Positions 52,401-64,000 of a stretch of 64,000 nt of DNA are shown one piece after another. The stretch's first letter is position 1. Every line of letters starts with the position of its first letter. Position numbers and translations under genes: made by a program. Origin of the DNA: Effrenium voratum (Eukaryota > Sar > Dinophyceae > Suessiales > Symbiodiniaceae); assembly GCA_963377175.1 (NCBI GenBank), contig CAUJNA010000846.1, positions 10,001 through 74,000 of the forward strand, given 5' to 3'. The notes under the pieces were generated by a model. That model worked only from the letters and a program-made list of their open reading frames with translations, had not been told where the DNA came from and ran no database searches.

Positions 52401-53463
52401 TCTGGTGGGCGAAGAAGGAGAGTTTCATTTTGAGAAGCTCAAGCAGTACATCAACGAGCACTTCAACATCAAGGAGTGGTCTAAGCTGGGTGAGAAGCCT
52501 GTGCGGTACCTGGGCATGGACGTCACCATGGGCACGGATGGAATCCAAGACAACATGGTGGACTATATCCGGAAGATTGAGTACAGCAAGCTGACGGGCC
52601 CGGATGAGAAGATGCTGGAGAGCACCAACTTCAAGGAGTACCGGCGCTTGGTCATGCAGATGCGGTGGCCTGCGGCCCATGTCATGCCAGACTTTCTGTA
52701 CCGCATCAGTGCCCTGGCTCAGAAGTTTAAGGGGCCGAGCTACGCCGACGTCAAGAAGGCGAACAAGACCCTGAAGGATATGAAGGCCCTTGCGGAGTCC
52801 GGGGGTGCCATTCTGAAGTACCCGAACATCGGAGGCGAGGTGATGTTCGTGACCTACTTTGATGCTTCCTTGGGCAAGGAAGAAAAAGGTCAGAGTCAAC
52901 AGGGAGCGGTTCACTTCATCACCTCAGTGAAGGCGGAGACACAGCCAGCCCCTGCGGGGATTTTGGAGTTCAACAGCAGCCGCATCTCGCGTGTGGTTCG
53001 CAGCAGTATGGCTGCGGAAGCAGCTTCGATGACGATGGCGGCGGATCACCAGCTCTACAACCGGCTGCTCTGGGAGGCGCTCACCAAGGGGCAGTTGGAG
53101 GTGCATGGAGACTGGCGGCAGCGGCTGACCACCAGGGGCCTGGTGGTGACGGATGCGAAGAGCCTGTATGATCATGTGAAGAAGGTCGGCCACCTCACGG
53201 CCGAGAGGCAGACTGCGTTGGATCTCCACCTCACCAAGCAGATGGTGGAGAAGGGCATCCTGGGCATCTGCTGGTGCCCGACGTTCAAGCAGTACGCGGA
53301 TGCCCTCACCAAGGAGATGGACACCGAGCAGTTCACGGTGTACAGGCAGTTTTGGGAGCTCTGCATGAAGCAGACCGAACAGGACAAAGTCCTCGAGGAG
53401 CGTCGCGCGCTGCTCCGAAGGGGACAGCGCGAAAGGCGCAAGCTCCGCATGAGTGCCGCTTAG
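46469..53463 (+). pseudogene. Pol of the second copy, frameshifted
   Basis: Nearly identical to 16731-23726. A 1-bp deletion at about 48642 (opposite G 18905) separates a first frame ending at 48709 from a second frame that runs to 53463. The first holds the three Cys clusters and the protease, the second holds methyltransferase-like domain, integrase, reverse transcriptase and RNase H with all catalytic residues. Substitutions relative to the first copy are at the equivalents of 16907, 16979, 18396, 19088, 20756, 22226 and 23162. Confidence 0.9.
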
Positions 53464-53489
53464 TCAACAGCAACACACTTTTCCCTCTG

Positions 53490-53643
53490 TGTGAGTTGCT
53501 AGCGGCATGGCATGCTGTTGACAAACCGCAGCTGTGCACAGATCTTAGCATGCAAGAAAGGTTGCTGCCTGCTTTGCGCTTAAGTCCCCCTAATAGGGGC
53601 AACTTCTGTTCTGGGGGTTGGTTCTTTTGGGGCCGCTCCCACA
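53490..53643 (+). repeat. 3' LTR of the second copy
   Basis: Identical to 23753-23906 and followed by the same GATGC flank. No 5' LTR or upstream GATGC belongs to this copy, which shows that it arose by copying the first insertion with its flank and not by a new integration. Confidence 0.93.
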
Positions 53644-56600
53644 GATGCATGGAGACATAGATATGTGTTATCTATATATATATATATATACATGCATATA
53701 AGGGGTTTGGAGGCTTGGGCGGCCAACTACGCTTAAGGATGAGCCAGGATTCGTCACTGGTTGGCCGCATGTCCAGATCACTTGTCGGGGGACCTCATCG
53801 CTTGTGCAACCTGATCCAAGTCACACAACATCCTGCAGAGATAGGTGTTCCCACGTGAAGCGAACCGCCTGGACTTGAAAACATGCGGCGCCATTGGTGC
53901 AAACAAAAACCATCAAAGCCCGGGTAGAGGGAGAATCCCCGACCTTTTTGTTACCTCGTAAAAACACAATTGTTCTCAACTTTTTGGGTAGCATGGGCTA
54001 TATGTCTGTAAAAGATTAACTTCCCCAGGGCTTGGAGTTTTAAAGGATTTTAATGGGTGCCTTCGCCGCCTTCTGAAATCTTGACATGGTTCTGGGTATA
54101 CAGTACAATTCTAGTACCAGGTTTTGATTATGACTTACATGAGGCTTTTTCATGGGACGAGATGCCTGGTTTCCTGGTGCACTTTGAAGGGTATCACGTG
54201 AGTAACAACCGGTTAGCACATGAACACGTCCGGTTTCTGGATTTCCCACACATTTTTCTGTTGACATCTCCGGTGTGGTAACTGTACCTGTTGGTTGGGT
54301 ATGCTAGCTGGTTGCTACTCACTAGGTCTATTAACCAGGCTCCCGCCTGCTGCAGCCGACCCTCGGCGCATTAAGGGAAAAGTCACAATGACCGGTCCTG
54401 AAACACGTCCGCAAACCCAGGGGCCACTTATAAGATTTTCTACGACCACAAACAAGGATTAACGGAAAAGTCGGAAATATGGCAGCTAGTCCGTTAATTG
54501 CCGCTTGGGCCGGCTTGCGCCCAAGTCACTTCGAGTTGGCCCGGGAGCAGTCGCCTGTCCCGGGTTGCCCTGAAACTGGCCCTCCCGAAACTGCCCCGGC
54601 GACAGTGGCCCTAGGGGCCCTGGACTGGTCGCCGGCAGGGACCGGGACTTGGGACCCTGTCCAGGCTGGTCTGAGTCTGGCGCGGTTTGACTCGACGTAT
54701 TGGACTCTCTTGCAGATTAGATCCAGGGATCCTCTACTACCACAAGGATTAGCGGAAAAGTCAGACAGACGGCAGCTCGTCCGTCAATGACCGCACGGGC
54801 CGGAAGCAGCGACACTGGAGGAAACAGGTGTCTGGAGCTGTTTGAGGTGGCACCGGGTTTCTGCACCGGTTTGAAGTGGGATCCGATACCAGCGGTCACA
54901 CCAGGACTCGATCCTGGGACCGGCTTGCACCAGTCCTGAAAGCGGTCCTTGGCCAGTCACACCAGGACTCGATCTGGGACCGGCTTGCGCCAGTGAAAGC
55001 GGTCCTGGTCGGGGCCAGTGCCAGGACCGGTTCCCAGCCCAGGACCGGTGGAACCGGTCCCAGGACCGATCCTGGGACCAGTCCCGGGACCGGTCCCAGG
55101 ACCGGTTTTGGCTGACTGCAAGTAATCCGAAGCGGTCCCAAGACCAGTCCCAGGACCGGTCCCAGGACCGGTCCTGGGACCGGTCTGGGAATCCACTTTT
55201 TGTGCTTTCGGGCGTGCCCCCAGGGACTATCATTATTCCAATCACTTCCAGTTGCATCCCACGCCGGTCCCCTCTGCAGGAGGCTGGGACGGGAGGCAGA
55301 GGGTCGGCGGATTCCACCTTTTTGGTGGTTTGGAGCGTCGCCTTTGAGGCCAAGAACTCAAGTGAAATTGCTCCTGGTGATGCTTCAGGGCTGAGAATCT
55401 CAGGGATCCTGCCGGCCCCGATGCCGAACGTCAACCCGAAAAAGGGAGCCCAAAGCATCCCAAAGCTAAATCAATTGCAGCGCCCTGACTCGTTTCCTTG
55501 CCAATTTGAGGCGAGTTTCTTACAAGTGGGTCATATATTTGATCAGGAGAATCTTTTCAAGGGTGCCTCAGAGTGGTTGCATTCTGCGGTCTTCTCGAAA
55601 CGATGGTTTTAGTAACAAGTGTTTTTTTCCTCCTTTGAACCCCGAAACTTCCCTCAACTTCTCACTCACCCTAACCGTCACCATAATCTCCCCCCACGCC
55701 CCCTCTCCCTCTCACCTGCCCTCACCCGTTTGGCCTCCATCAACTTCGAGGATCTCGCCTTCGCCCTTCGCATCGGCCAGGAGAGCCATACATCCAGGAG
55801 CGCGTGCGGAAAGAGTGGCTGCCGAGCTGGATCTCCAGCTGCAAGGAGCCGAGCTGTCAGGTGGCCCCTTGGCCGATTCCATTGGCTGCCCAGCACCGTT
55901 GGTCGAAGTTTTGTGACTTCGAGTTTAGTGGCAAGGTCCCACAGCTAGGTGCCAACTTTTACAATTTCTTTTTTGGGGGGAGATTCGGTTCCCTACTAAA
56001 ATCGACCAGAAAAAACGGGTACCCTTATTCTAACCTCTCTACTGGAGGACCTAGGATGCCTTTTGCGACCGCAGGTGCCTGACTGGGTGGTCTGCGCCAT
56101 GTCTTCCACCAGCCAGCTGGCGCAGGATTTGTGGGCGCCTGGGCATGTGCGATCGGTGCGATGGGTCGGGAATGTGACATGGACCGAACCCAGGCCAAAG
56201 CTTTGGTCCCCGAACAAAAGGAGACCAGTTGGATGGTTCATCTCGGGGTCATTCCATTTCTCATTTGGGTATGGGTCAAAATTAAACCACCAGGGGACCG
56301 CAGGTTTTGGTCTTGGGTTCCATTTACCAGGGTTCCCAAAACGGGTAGCTATTTTTGACCCACAGCCATTTTTTGCTGCCTACCAGCCGTCGCTTATTTT
56401 CCTTCTTGCGGCGGATTCAATCAACGTCTTGGCGCAAGGCCAAACCAAATGGATCCGTTTGCTTGGATGGCGTCAGGCCAGCAACCTGCTTCATCCAACC
56501 AGAGACTGCCCATCCCAAAAAAACCGGGCAGTTACCGCAGTCACCTGCCTGTTTGAGGCAAAGGCCTTGCACAGCTTTTGGACGCCGGCGCCAGCCTTGG

Positions 56601-57702
56601 TCCAAGCACAGTGCTCCAAAGCCTTCCTAAGCCATGTTGAGTCAAGAGCAATATGGTCAACCCGGGGCCTGCTGTCAATTTCATCAGCTAGTGGATGGGA
56701 GAGTGACCTGTTCCCAAATCAAATGGGAAACTACCTCTGAACAAACCAATCCAACAAGTTGCGAGTCGATGCCTTGTAGTTCATGGGCCCACAAAACACC
56801 TTTGGGTCAGGGTAGACTTTTAACACCAAGGCATTTTGCCAAATTGACCCAAAGGGCAGTGCTCCAAACCGCCACTGGGCGGTGGTTTCGCTTCACGGCC
56901 AGGTGCTGAGCCGTTTGGGCCACGCGGGGAAGCCCAGCAAAAAGGGCGCGCGGGGAATTTGGGGTAAATTTGAAGCCCGGTCTTTTACTGGTGGGAACAA
57001 AACATCTTCTGAAACACAACTAGGTCCCCCAATAGTGCCCTTAACCTCTCTACTGGAGGACCTAGACAAATACTGCAAAGGATATGGCAATGGTCAAACT
57101 GTAACATCGCTTTGAAACCATGGTTGAAGCTGTTGTTTGTTGGTATTTGCAGGGGACTGTTCATTGCAGGGCTGCTTAGGTGGTGCAGATTTAGTCAATC
57201 CACAATACAGTAGGGGGGAAACCTCGGGGGGGAACATTGGAAGAAGGGGAATTTGACGCCCGTTCTTTTACTGGGAAATTTGTGAGCCGGGGAGGGGTGA
57301 GGGTTAGAGGTTAGAGGGTTAGAGGTTAGGATTAGAGGTTTCGGGTTAGAGGTTGGGGGTTAGGGTCATCTTCCTAAAGAGCCGTTTTCTAGACGACAAG
57401 GTGGACGACGAGACTTCGAATGATTCACGAGCTCCGCATGAACCCCGTCGGTCCCCCCCCTACTGAGAATCAGCAACAAGTCCCAGTTGAGAGGCCCCCC
57501 TTGCCAAGAAGGGTTCTACGGGAAGGGAAGGCTACACGAAGATGACGGAAGACTACGGGAAGATGACGGGAAGATGACGGAAGACTGTTTTCCCTCTGTA
57601 GGTTCTTGTTTTAGTGCTCTTTGTCTAGGTCCCAGTATTGCCCTTTTACCCTTTTTTAGACTACAGGAAAAAACGGGAACCCTCGTTCCAACCTCTCTAC
57701 TG

Positions 57703-57862
57703 TGGATCCAAAAGAAGCTTCCAAAGACGTCCAGGTCCGGCATGGGGCGTTCCTGGAGATCGGCGCGAATCACCCGGAGACCATGTCCAACACCTTCCTG
57801 CTTGAGCAGGCCGAAGCCGACATCGGCCTTCGGCCTTCGGCTGGAGGGGAACTCTACTGCTG
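57703..57862 (+). CDS. Probable FkbM methyltransferase exon, second copy
   Basis: Identical to 27966-28125, including GAFLEIGANHPETMSNTFLL and its junction with a truncated family A element. The same reservations apply. Confidence 0.38.
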
Positions 57863-58594
57863 TTGGGTTGGATCTTTGGACTTTAGCTTTTTGGATTCCC
57901 CTCATAGTTCCTTTTAACCAGCAAGCACTATTCGCCAGAGCCTATGCTAAGCCCGGTGTGATGCCCTCAGATCGCCGCCGGGAGCAAAAAGTTGAACTTT
58001 TTGCTGGGGGATCTGCAGCACCCAAGCTTGAGAGTTGGGACCACCTCCAAGGCGGGTTGAAGCACCACCTGAATGATGTCCAATCAAATCAGCAAATCAT
58101 ACCCCATACGATCCGTAACAAGGCCTCAGAAAGGCTTGATGTGGAGGAAACCAGGGAGACTTAGAGACGGGACACAGGGAATCCTGCGGAAAAGGAGTGC
58201 ATCCAGGTTCGACATTAATTTGGAGAATGGGGGGGGGTTTGAGCCAATTTTGTTTTTTTTGTCCAAGGATGTCATCTCCCATGGTGGGGTTGGCACCCCC
58301 CATTTTCTAAATTGCGAATAAAAGAAAACGGGACTGGTCAGGAAGAATAAAGAAAACGGGTCTGGTCAGGAAGGGTCCTAGCTTGGCCCCCCCATTTTCT
58401 AATAGGCCGAGTTGGAAGACCACGCAGCTATTTGGTTGCCAGCTGGTTGAAAGAGAAACCACCATAAAGTAATCCCGGTGTAGACTCTTGCCACTGGTTC
58501 TTCAGGGGATCCAGCACGGGTGATATGCTACATGTTTTTTAAGGATTTTGATAGTTGTTGTTGGGACACTCTGGTGATTGTTGTCTGTCTGGCA

Positions 58595-58684
58595 GAGCGC
58601 GCCCTGCTGCAATTCTTCGCGGCCAGCCATGAGGCCATCTACTCGCGGAACACCACTCGGTGGGCGCAGTGCGCGTTTGAGTAA
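58595..58684 (+). CDS. Exon-like stretch ending in a stop codon, second copy
   Basis: Identical to 28858-28947: pyrimidine-rich lead, CAG, 29 codons and TAA. Family not recognised. Confidence 0.25.
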   Translation, partial: ERALLQFFAASHEAIYSRNTTRWAQCAFE

Positions 58685-59205
58685 TGTCCCCGCTGCTTGC
58701 TTTGCCGCAGTTGCCCAAGTTGAAATTGATGTCATCCTTCTCTCGCAGTCGTCAGGGCTGGCGGTTGACCTCCCCATTTTTGGCTCACGACGCTGCCGTC
58801 TTTGTTTTTTCATGATGAGGTTGGACCCCACAATTTTCTTTTATTGGGGGCCGGCCCAGTGCCACATCGGACTGAGGTGGGCCCCCCCCATTTTCGAAAT
58901 TGTTTTATGAAGATGGGGCCGGCCCGCCGCTTTTAATAAAAAGGGGGGTCCAACCCGACCCCCTCAACACCAGAGCCCTTCTGAGTGCCATGCCTGGGTG
59001 ATTCCCTGTTTGAGGGGATGCCTTTGATTGGTATGCAAAAGCGCATGACTCCGAAGATGGCACCACGTTGTGTTGCATGTCCACACATCTGCAGGCCGGG
59101 TGGCAGGGTCTCTGCGCCTGGTGCCTCGGTTTGGGGGAAAACCGGTTGCGAAAACCAAAGGAGTCAACTTGGACACGTTCAACGTTTTTTGTTGGGGACG
59201 TCCTG

Positions 59206-59274
59206 TAGCGCAGTTGATTGGAATTGAGTTGCTTGGCAGTTCCCAGCGAACCGTCCGGTTCAACTCAGTTTTTT
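59206..59274 (+). ncRNA. tRNA-like Pol III element, second copy
   Basis: Identical to 29469-29537, with box A TAGCGCAGTTG, box B-like GGTTCAACTCA and a T6 run. Confidence 0.33.
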
Positions 59275-62200
59275 AGTGCTTAGTAGGGATTTCCATTTAA
59301 CTCGCTTTTGGGGCTCCCCTAAACACAGGGCACATGGAGCAAGAGATCAAGCTGAAAGGTTTAGCATTGCTCGTTTTAGAAACCACCCTTTGCTGGGGTG
59401 ATGGTTTGTGGGGAATGTAAAGAAGACGGTTCCAGGACTGGGCAACATGTTGATTAGAGCAATCCCCCGCTGCGCAATTCGCGGTGGTTTTTCTGATGAG
59501 GTTCCCGTGGATTTATTTTCGGCTACATTCATGCAGAGTTCTCCTTACTTCACCTTTTGTCACTCAAGACCCCACCTTTGTTTGTGGGACTTGCAAGAGG
59601 GTTTCCTTCCGGGGTAATGTTTGAATTTGCACCTGACAGTTTCAGACACCTCTTTGGGGCCCAAGTCGGAGTTTCGTGTTGTTTGTCCCGGGTGCGGCCG
59701 TTTGGTTTGGTTTGCAAAGACACGTCGGCCCAAGCTGCATGGCTTTGAGGTGGAACCATTCCCACGGGGTGATTGGCAGGGAGCCTCAGGCCGCATTCGA
59801 AACGCGGCGCCTGGTCCGTTTTGGAGAAGTGCAGGGCTCGTGGTCCTTCCCATGGTGTGTTCTGAACACGCCATTGGGGCTTTGCTGTCAGGGGGGTTGG
59901 TATCAATTTGTTGGGGTGTCAAACCGACCCCGAAAACGGATACCTACAGACACCCGCGCCAACGTGCCAGTTCAGCAGCACCTTTTGCCAATCATCTCTC
60001 AAGAAACGGGGACACACAAAGGAGGCCAGCCTGACCAGCTATGAAAATGTCCGATGTGTGTTGTTTTCCGTCACAGAAACCGGGGACCTGAACCTGCGAA
60101 ATAGTTAGGTGTGACGTTGGCTGTGGCAACTTCTTCGATTCTGAGGCCACTGGGCCACCGGGATCACAGGAGTTTCTGGCAAGGGGTTCATACATGCCAA
60201 TGATCATGAACCTTCTGAGAGCTCATGCCACTTTGGACGAGGGCCATGGCTACTAGATGGGTGCCTGATTGTTCCGCAGGGTTTGCGAAAATCCTTAGAG
60301 GGAATAAAGTGGGAACCCTCCCGCTTGCAGAGATGTAGGAGGAGAGGAGCTTGCTTATCAAAAGAAGATCAGTGTTCCCCTTTGGTGGCTTCAAAGACTT
60401 GCTGGTGCTGGGGATTCCCTTAAAGGAAACCATAGGGGATGGTTTATCTCGGAGTCATTCCAAGTCTCATTCCCTGCCTAGCAAACCAGCAAGAATATCA
60501 TGTTTCAAGGTTTCCTTTTGTTGGTCCATGTTTAGTCCTGGTGGCCCCAAGAGGTGTTCCGTTTGTGGGTCCTTTGGGCAATCGAGAGCTTTCCTATGTC
60601 CCCCACTATTGCCCTTTCACTCTTTTTTTGGGGGGAGGGCTTCCCCTACTAAAATCGGCAAAACCGAAAAAAGTTGGTACCCTCTCAACGTGAGGACCTA
60701 AGGGCCTTTCAAGACAGTCGCCTTGGGCCTTCGGCGCTTCGGTGCCTTGCGCCAGCTGCTTCTGGGCGGCTCGGCCCAGGTCCACGCGCACGGCCAAGCT
60801 GGTCATCGCCGCCGTGGGCGACGGCGAGAGGCGATGGCGGAGTGCGGGCGCGGATCGTCCGTTTGGTGAAGTACAGGGAGGTCCTTCCCATCGTGTGTTC
60901 TGAACACGCCATTGGGGGGTTGGTGTCAATTTCTTCCCTCCCCAGCTAGGTGCCAATTTTTACCGTTTCTTTTTTTTCGGTCCCAGGTTGGGTGGTTTCC
61001 TGTTTACGAAATGTCTCCCCCGCCCCAATTAACATGGAACCGGGGGGGGGGTCCTGGTTTGGACCATCTTCCTTTGAAAGCGACCCCCGAACTTTAGGTC
61101 CATGTCAATTGGTGGCAGGGCACACTCTACTAGAAGGGTTGCTGAGAAAGTCAGAGGACCCCTTGAACGGTTTCCCAAAAACGAACCAGGCTCGAACGCT
61201 TGCGCGGGCAAATCATGTGAGTAGAATGCGAAAGGGACCCATCCACCGGGTCACCCAATCGGGCGATAAGAGTCGGCACGTGCACGGGAAGGAGTCACGG
61301 CTGTGCTGGTGCTGCATGGCACATGTTTAGAATGATCAGAAGAGGATGGGCAAGCGTTCAACGTTTCCAGACCCCCAGTTTGGCGCTCTCTGTGTGGAAC
61401 ATGGAAGTTTTAGGGCCGCGTTCGAAAGTGATACCGAAGGGGTTCCTTCATGAAGCATGACAAATTCCATCATGAAGATCGTCATCCCGCTTTGGCATCA
61501 CACAGGAGAATTGCCACATGGCCTGTGTTGCGGCTGGAGGGGGTTGTTTTGTCTTGTTTCTTTGGAGGGGGGTTGTCCGATTCCTAAAGCTAAAGGGCAC
61601 ACACCCATGTCACAGATCATTTGGATCCTTGGCAGCGTTGGAGACGTGAACCGACTTCTCCTGGGACAGGGGTGTTTATATTCTAAACTGTCCAGTGGCA
61701 CCAAGTTTGCCGGTTTTGACAGCCCAGCCTGGAAAGCCCGCAGTCGATGGGATGAAGCCATCTACTTGGCCCAACTGAAACCTGAACGCCGGACCCAAAA
61801 TTAACTTGACTTCCCATTTGGGATTCTGGGTGGCGCAAAGGTGCGGAACAAGCAGGGCGAAAACATGATAATTCGGGGATTTCCATGACTCTCTGGCAAT
61901 CCTCTACAGAAATCGACCAGCTTCCTTTGTTGATGACTTGGATCGCATTGGTGATTCCACCCCCCCCCATCGCAAACACCACCTATCAAGCCACCAGCTC
62001 GACAAAGTGGTAGGAAAATTGAGGCCAAAGTAAAACGAACAAAAAAAACAACAAGCCAAGCCATCAGGCCACCGAACCGCCAAACCACCAACCCGCCCAC
62101 TCACCAAACCACCAACCGGCAAACCACCAATTCGCGACACATCTAAACTGCTAACCTGCCCACCCACCAAACCACCAACCGCCAAACCGCCAAGCCACCA

Positions 62201-64000
62201 AACCACCAAACCGCCCACCCACCGGAACCACCACACCACCAAACAACCATACGACCAAACCGAGCCGCCAAACCACCCACCACCACCCAGGGCTCTTCGT
62301 CCTTATGAGCCAGGCAGCGCTTCCTCTTGCCGGGCTCCGTGTGGGGCGGACTGCTGCAGAGCTACCTGGAAGCAGACCTGATTGGGCGGTCAAGGGGCAA
62401 AGCCCTAGGCTTTGGGCGTAAGCCCCGTCAAGGCGGCTTGGGCATGGGCAGATGGAATATCTGGAGGTCCTTGGACTTCCTTAGGCATAGCAAAGTTGAG
62501 TTGTTTGTTCTGCTTGGTCCCTGCTTTTTGGTAGAGATCCATAGTGTTTTGCCTTCTCCTGCCAACTCAGCTGGCCAACATGTGTACCCCACTTTAGCAG
62601 GTGCAGGCGGGAATCAGGACATGCTCCAAGTTGTTGCCAGCCTTCCGAGCGAAGAATGAGCGACTCAGAACGCCTTCCAGTGTCGCAGAACTTGCGATTT
62701 CCCCAACCTTCTAGCCGGCTGATCCGGCTGAGTCCTTCGCGTTTGGAAAAGGCAACCGGGTTTAGCAGTGGTGGAGCATACTAATCAGGGGTGGCCCCCC
62801 ATTTGGTGGAGGATTTGATATATTTTTGGGGATTCCTTTGATGATGGTCCCCCGGATGAATCCGAAATTCAATCGAGAGTTCCAGTACCTTCAATGGAGG
62901 TACTGGGAGCCCAAGAAAATGACCAACCCAGATTGGTTGGTGTTGCCTCGTTTAAGGGTTTCGTTTCTCAAGGGGACTTGAGGGGTCGACCGCGCGTGCC
63001 TTTGGTGACATCGCAGCTCAGGCATGGATGCGAGCAGCTCGGCAGGCATCCTGAAAGCCCTCCGAGGTGTTTGAACTTGGTGGCTCCCAGCCATCCCCTT
63101 AGCCTTTTAGCCTTTTAGTGTTTAGTGGTAGTGTGCATTTAACCCACTAAAAGTTAAGCTTTTAGCGGGGGATCTGAGGGCAGCCCAGTGAAGTCAACGG
63201 GCCCTTGCTTTAGGACATGGCGACTGGCTGGCTGACTTGGCGATGCGAAAACAATTGCCCCGAAAGCAATTGCCCCGACTTGTTCCGAGGCAATTTGCAA
63301 AGGCTGGAGCGGGACTACCCCAGGGCGTCTTGGTTCAACTCTGGCCGACCAGGGGCCAGAAGGCTGACCCATGAGTCGGCAAGCTCAGTCCTCTTGGGTG
63401 AGGCAAGGGGTGTCCCAATCGGGATTTAGAACTAGATTACTACGATTCTTGATTGCTATTGTAGACTTTCTGGTTGTGAAGCCAAGGGCTTTCCCATTCC
63501 CCCAAGATTGCCAGGAGAAGCTTCTCATGGGCGAAGTCGAGACCAGGAGGGTGCGCGTGGCGCGTGCATGGGCGGCGCGCGCATGGGCGGCGCGCGCATA
63601 GCTCTGAAGAGGCACCAAAAGGAAATGGACACAATGCCCTACACCAAGTAAAGCTCTCGCCTTGGGATACAACGAGCTCACTCGTTTGCCTGACCTCTCT
63701 CGCGCCAAACACGCTCGAATTCTGAGAATCCTTCGGATTCGCGAGGAGCATCAGCGACATTTTGAAGGACTGGCTGCCTGGCGCCGAACAGCAGGCCATT
63801 GGGGGGAGACATCAATGCTGGTGGATCCCTGTTGCCACAGTAGTAGGTTTCCAAGGATCGAGCTCTAATTCTTGAAATGCAGTCTTGCTGGCTTAAGTTG
63901 GCTACTAAAGTGGCAACTGCAAGCACTGGGCGAAATCTTGCAAGTGGGACTCCGGCCCTTTGGTCACCAGAATGATGGTTTTACAGAGATTCTATTTAGC

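Larger units (their letters stand above)
46469..64000 (+). repeat. Large direct repeat, unit 2
   Basis: Same content as 16731-34263. The left border lies inside pol and joins a rearranged retrotransposon copy. Small features recur here at +29,737: family B with nested E 53912-54148, hairpin repeats 54368-54797, palindromic array 54867-55192, family A elements 55934-56054, 57020-57065, 57625-57702, 60596-60700 and 60939-60987, telomere-like tract 57298-57366, A/C minisatellite 62027-62297, and family C 63076-63188. Confidence 0.95.

Noticed and set aside
53490..53648. Second copy as an independent retrotransposon insertion
   Set aside because: Its 3' flank is the same GATGC and 10.5 kb as the first copy, and it has no 5' LTR, so it was copied together with its flank.

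Overview
The window looks like dinoflagellate nuclear DNA, most plausibly from the Suessiales (Symbiodiniaceae or Polarella). That assignment is inference. It rests on a Ty1/copia-class retrotransposon with a cytosine-methyltransferase-like domain, a BspA-type (LRR_5) leucine-rich-repeat gene with a ubiquitin-like head, very low gene density, many short terminal-inverted-repeat elements, degenerate telomere-like repeats and long trinucleotide runs. There is no bacterial gene organisation, rRNA, CRISPR array or phage gene.

Layout. 1-15.0 kb is gene-poor DNA carrying small dispersed repeats (families A to F below), one open frame of unknown function broken by a single TGA (1816-2796), several short exon-like stretches, and one recognisable gene, the LRR_5 protein (12129-12926, with a decayed tail to 13033). 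15,091-23,906 is a complete young retrotransposon: 154-bp LTRs differing at one base, 5-bp target duplication GATGC, primer-binding site, gag, and a 2490-codon frame holding the end of Gag, zinc fingers, protease, the methyltransferase-like domain, integrase, reverse transcriptase and RNase H. 23.9-34.3 kb is repeat-rich flank with a palindromic GGTCCCAGGACC array, a probable FkbM-methyltransferase exon, and tRNA-like Pol III boxes. 34.3-35.6 kb holds (ATC)n and (GAT)n runs in inverted orientation around telomere-like repeats. 37.1-39.05 kb is a compound satellite field with 15-, 72-, 61- and again 15-bp units. 41,883-41,982 is a 100-N scaffold gap. 43.9-46.5 kb is a rearranged, partly inverted copy of the same retrotransposon. 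It is joined at about 46,469 to a near-perfect repeat (offset +29,737) of 16,731-34,263, which runs to the end of the window.

How it fits together. The only clearly functional-looking unit is the retrotransposon, which lacks an intact Gag-Pol frame because of a 1-bp deletion in gag. The second 17.5-kb block repeats pol, the 3' LTR and 10.5 kb of unique-looking flank. All eight differences I found between the blocks lie inside the retrotransposon and none in the flank, so an assembly duplication has to be excluded before it is called a real segmental duplication. Terminal-inverted-repeat families A, B and C, present in about a dozen, five and three copies outside the duplication, are the main small elements, and exon-like pieces sit between them.
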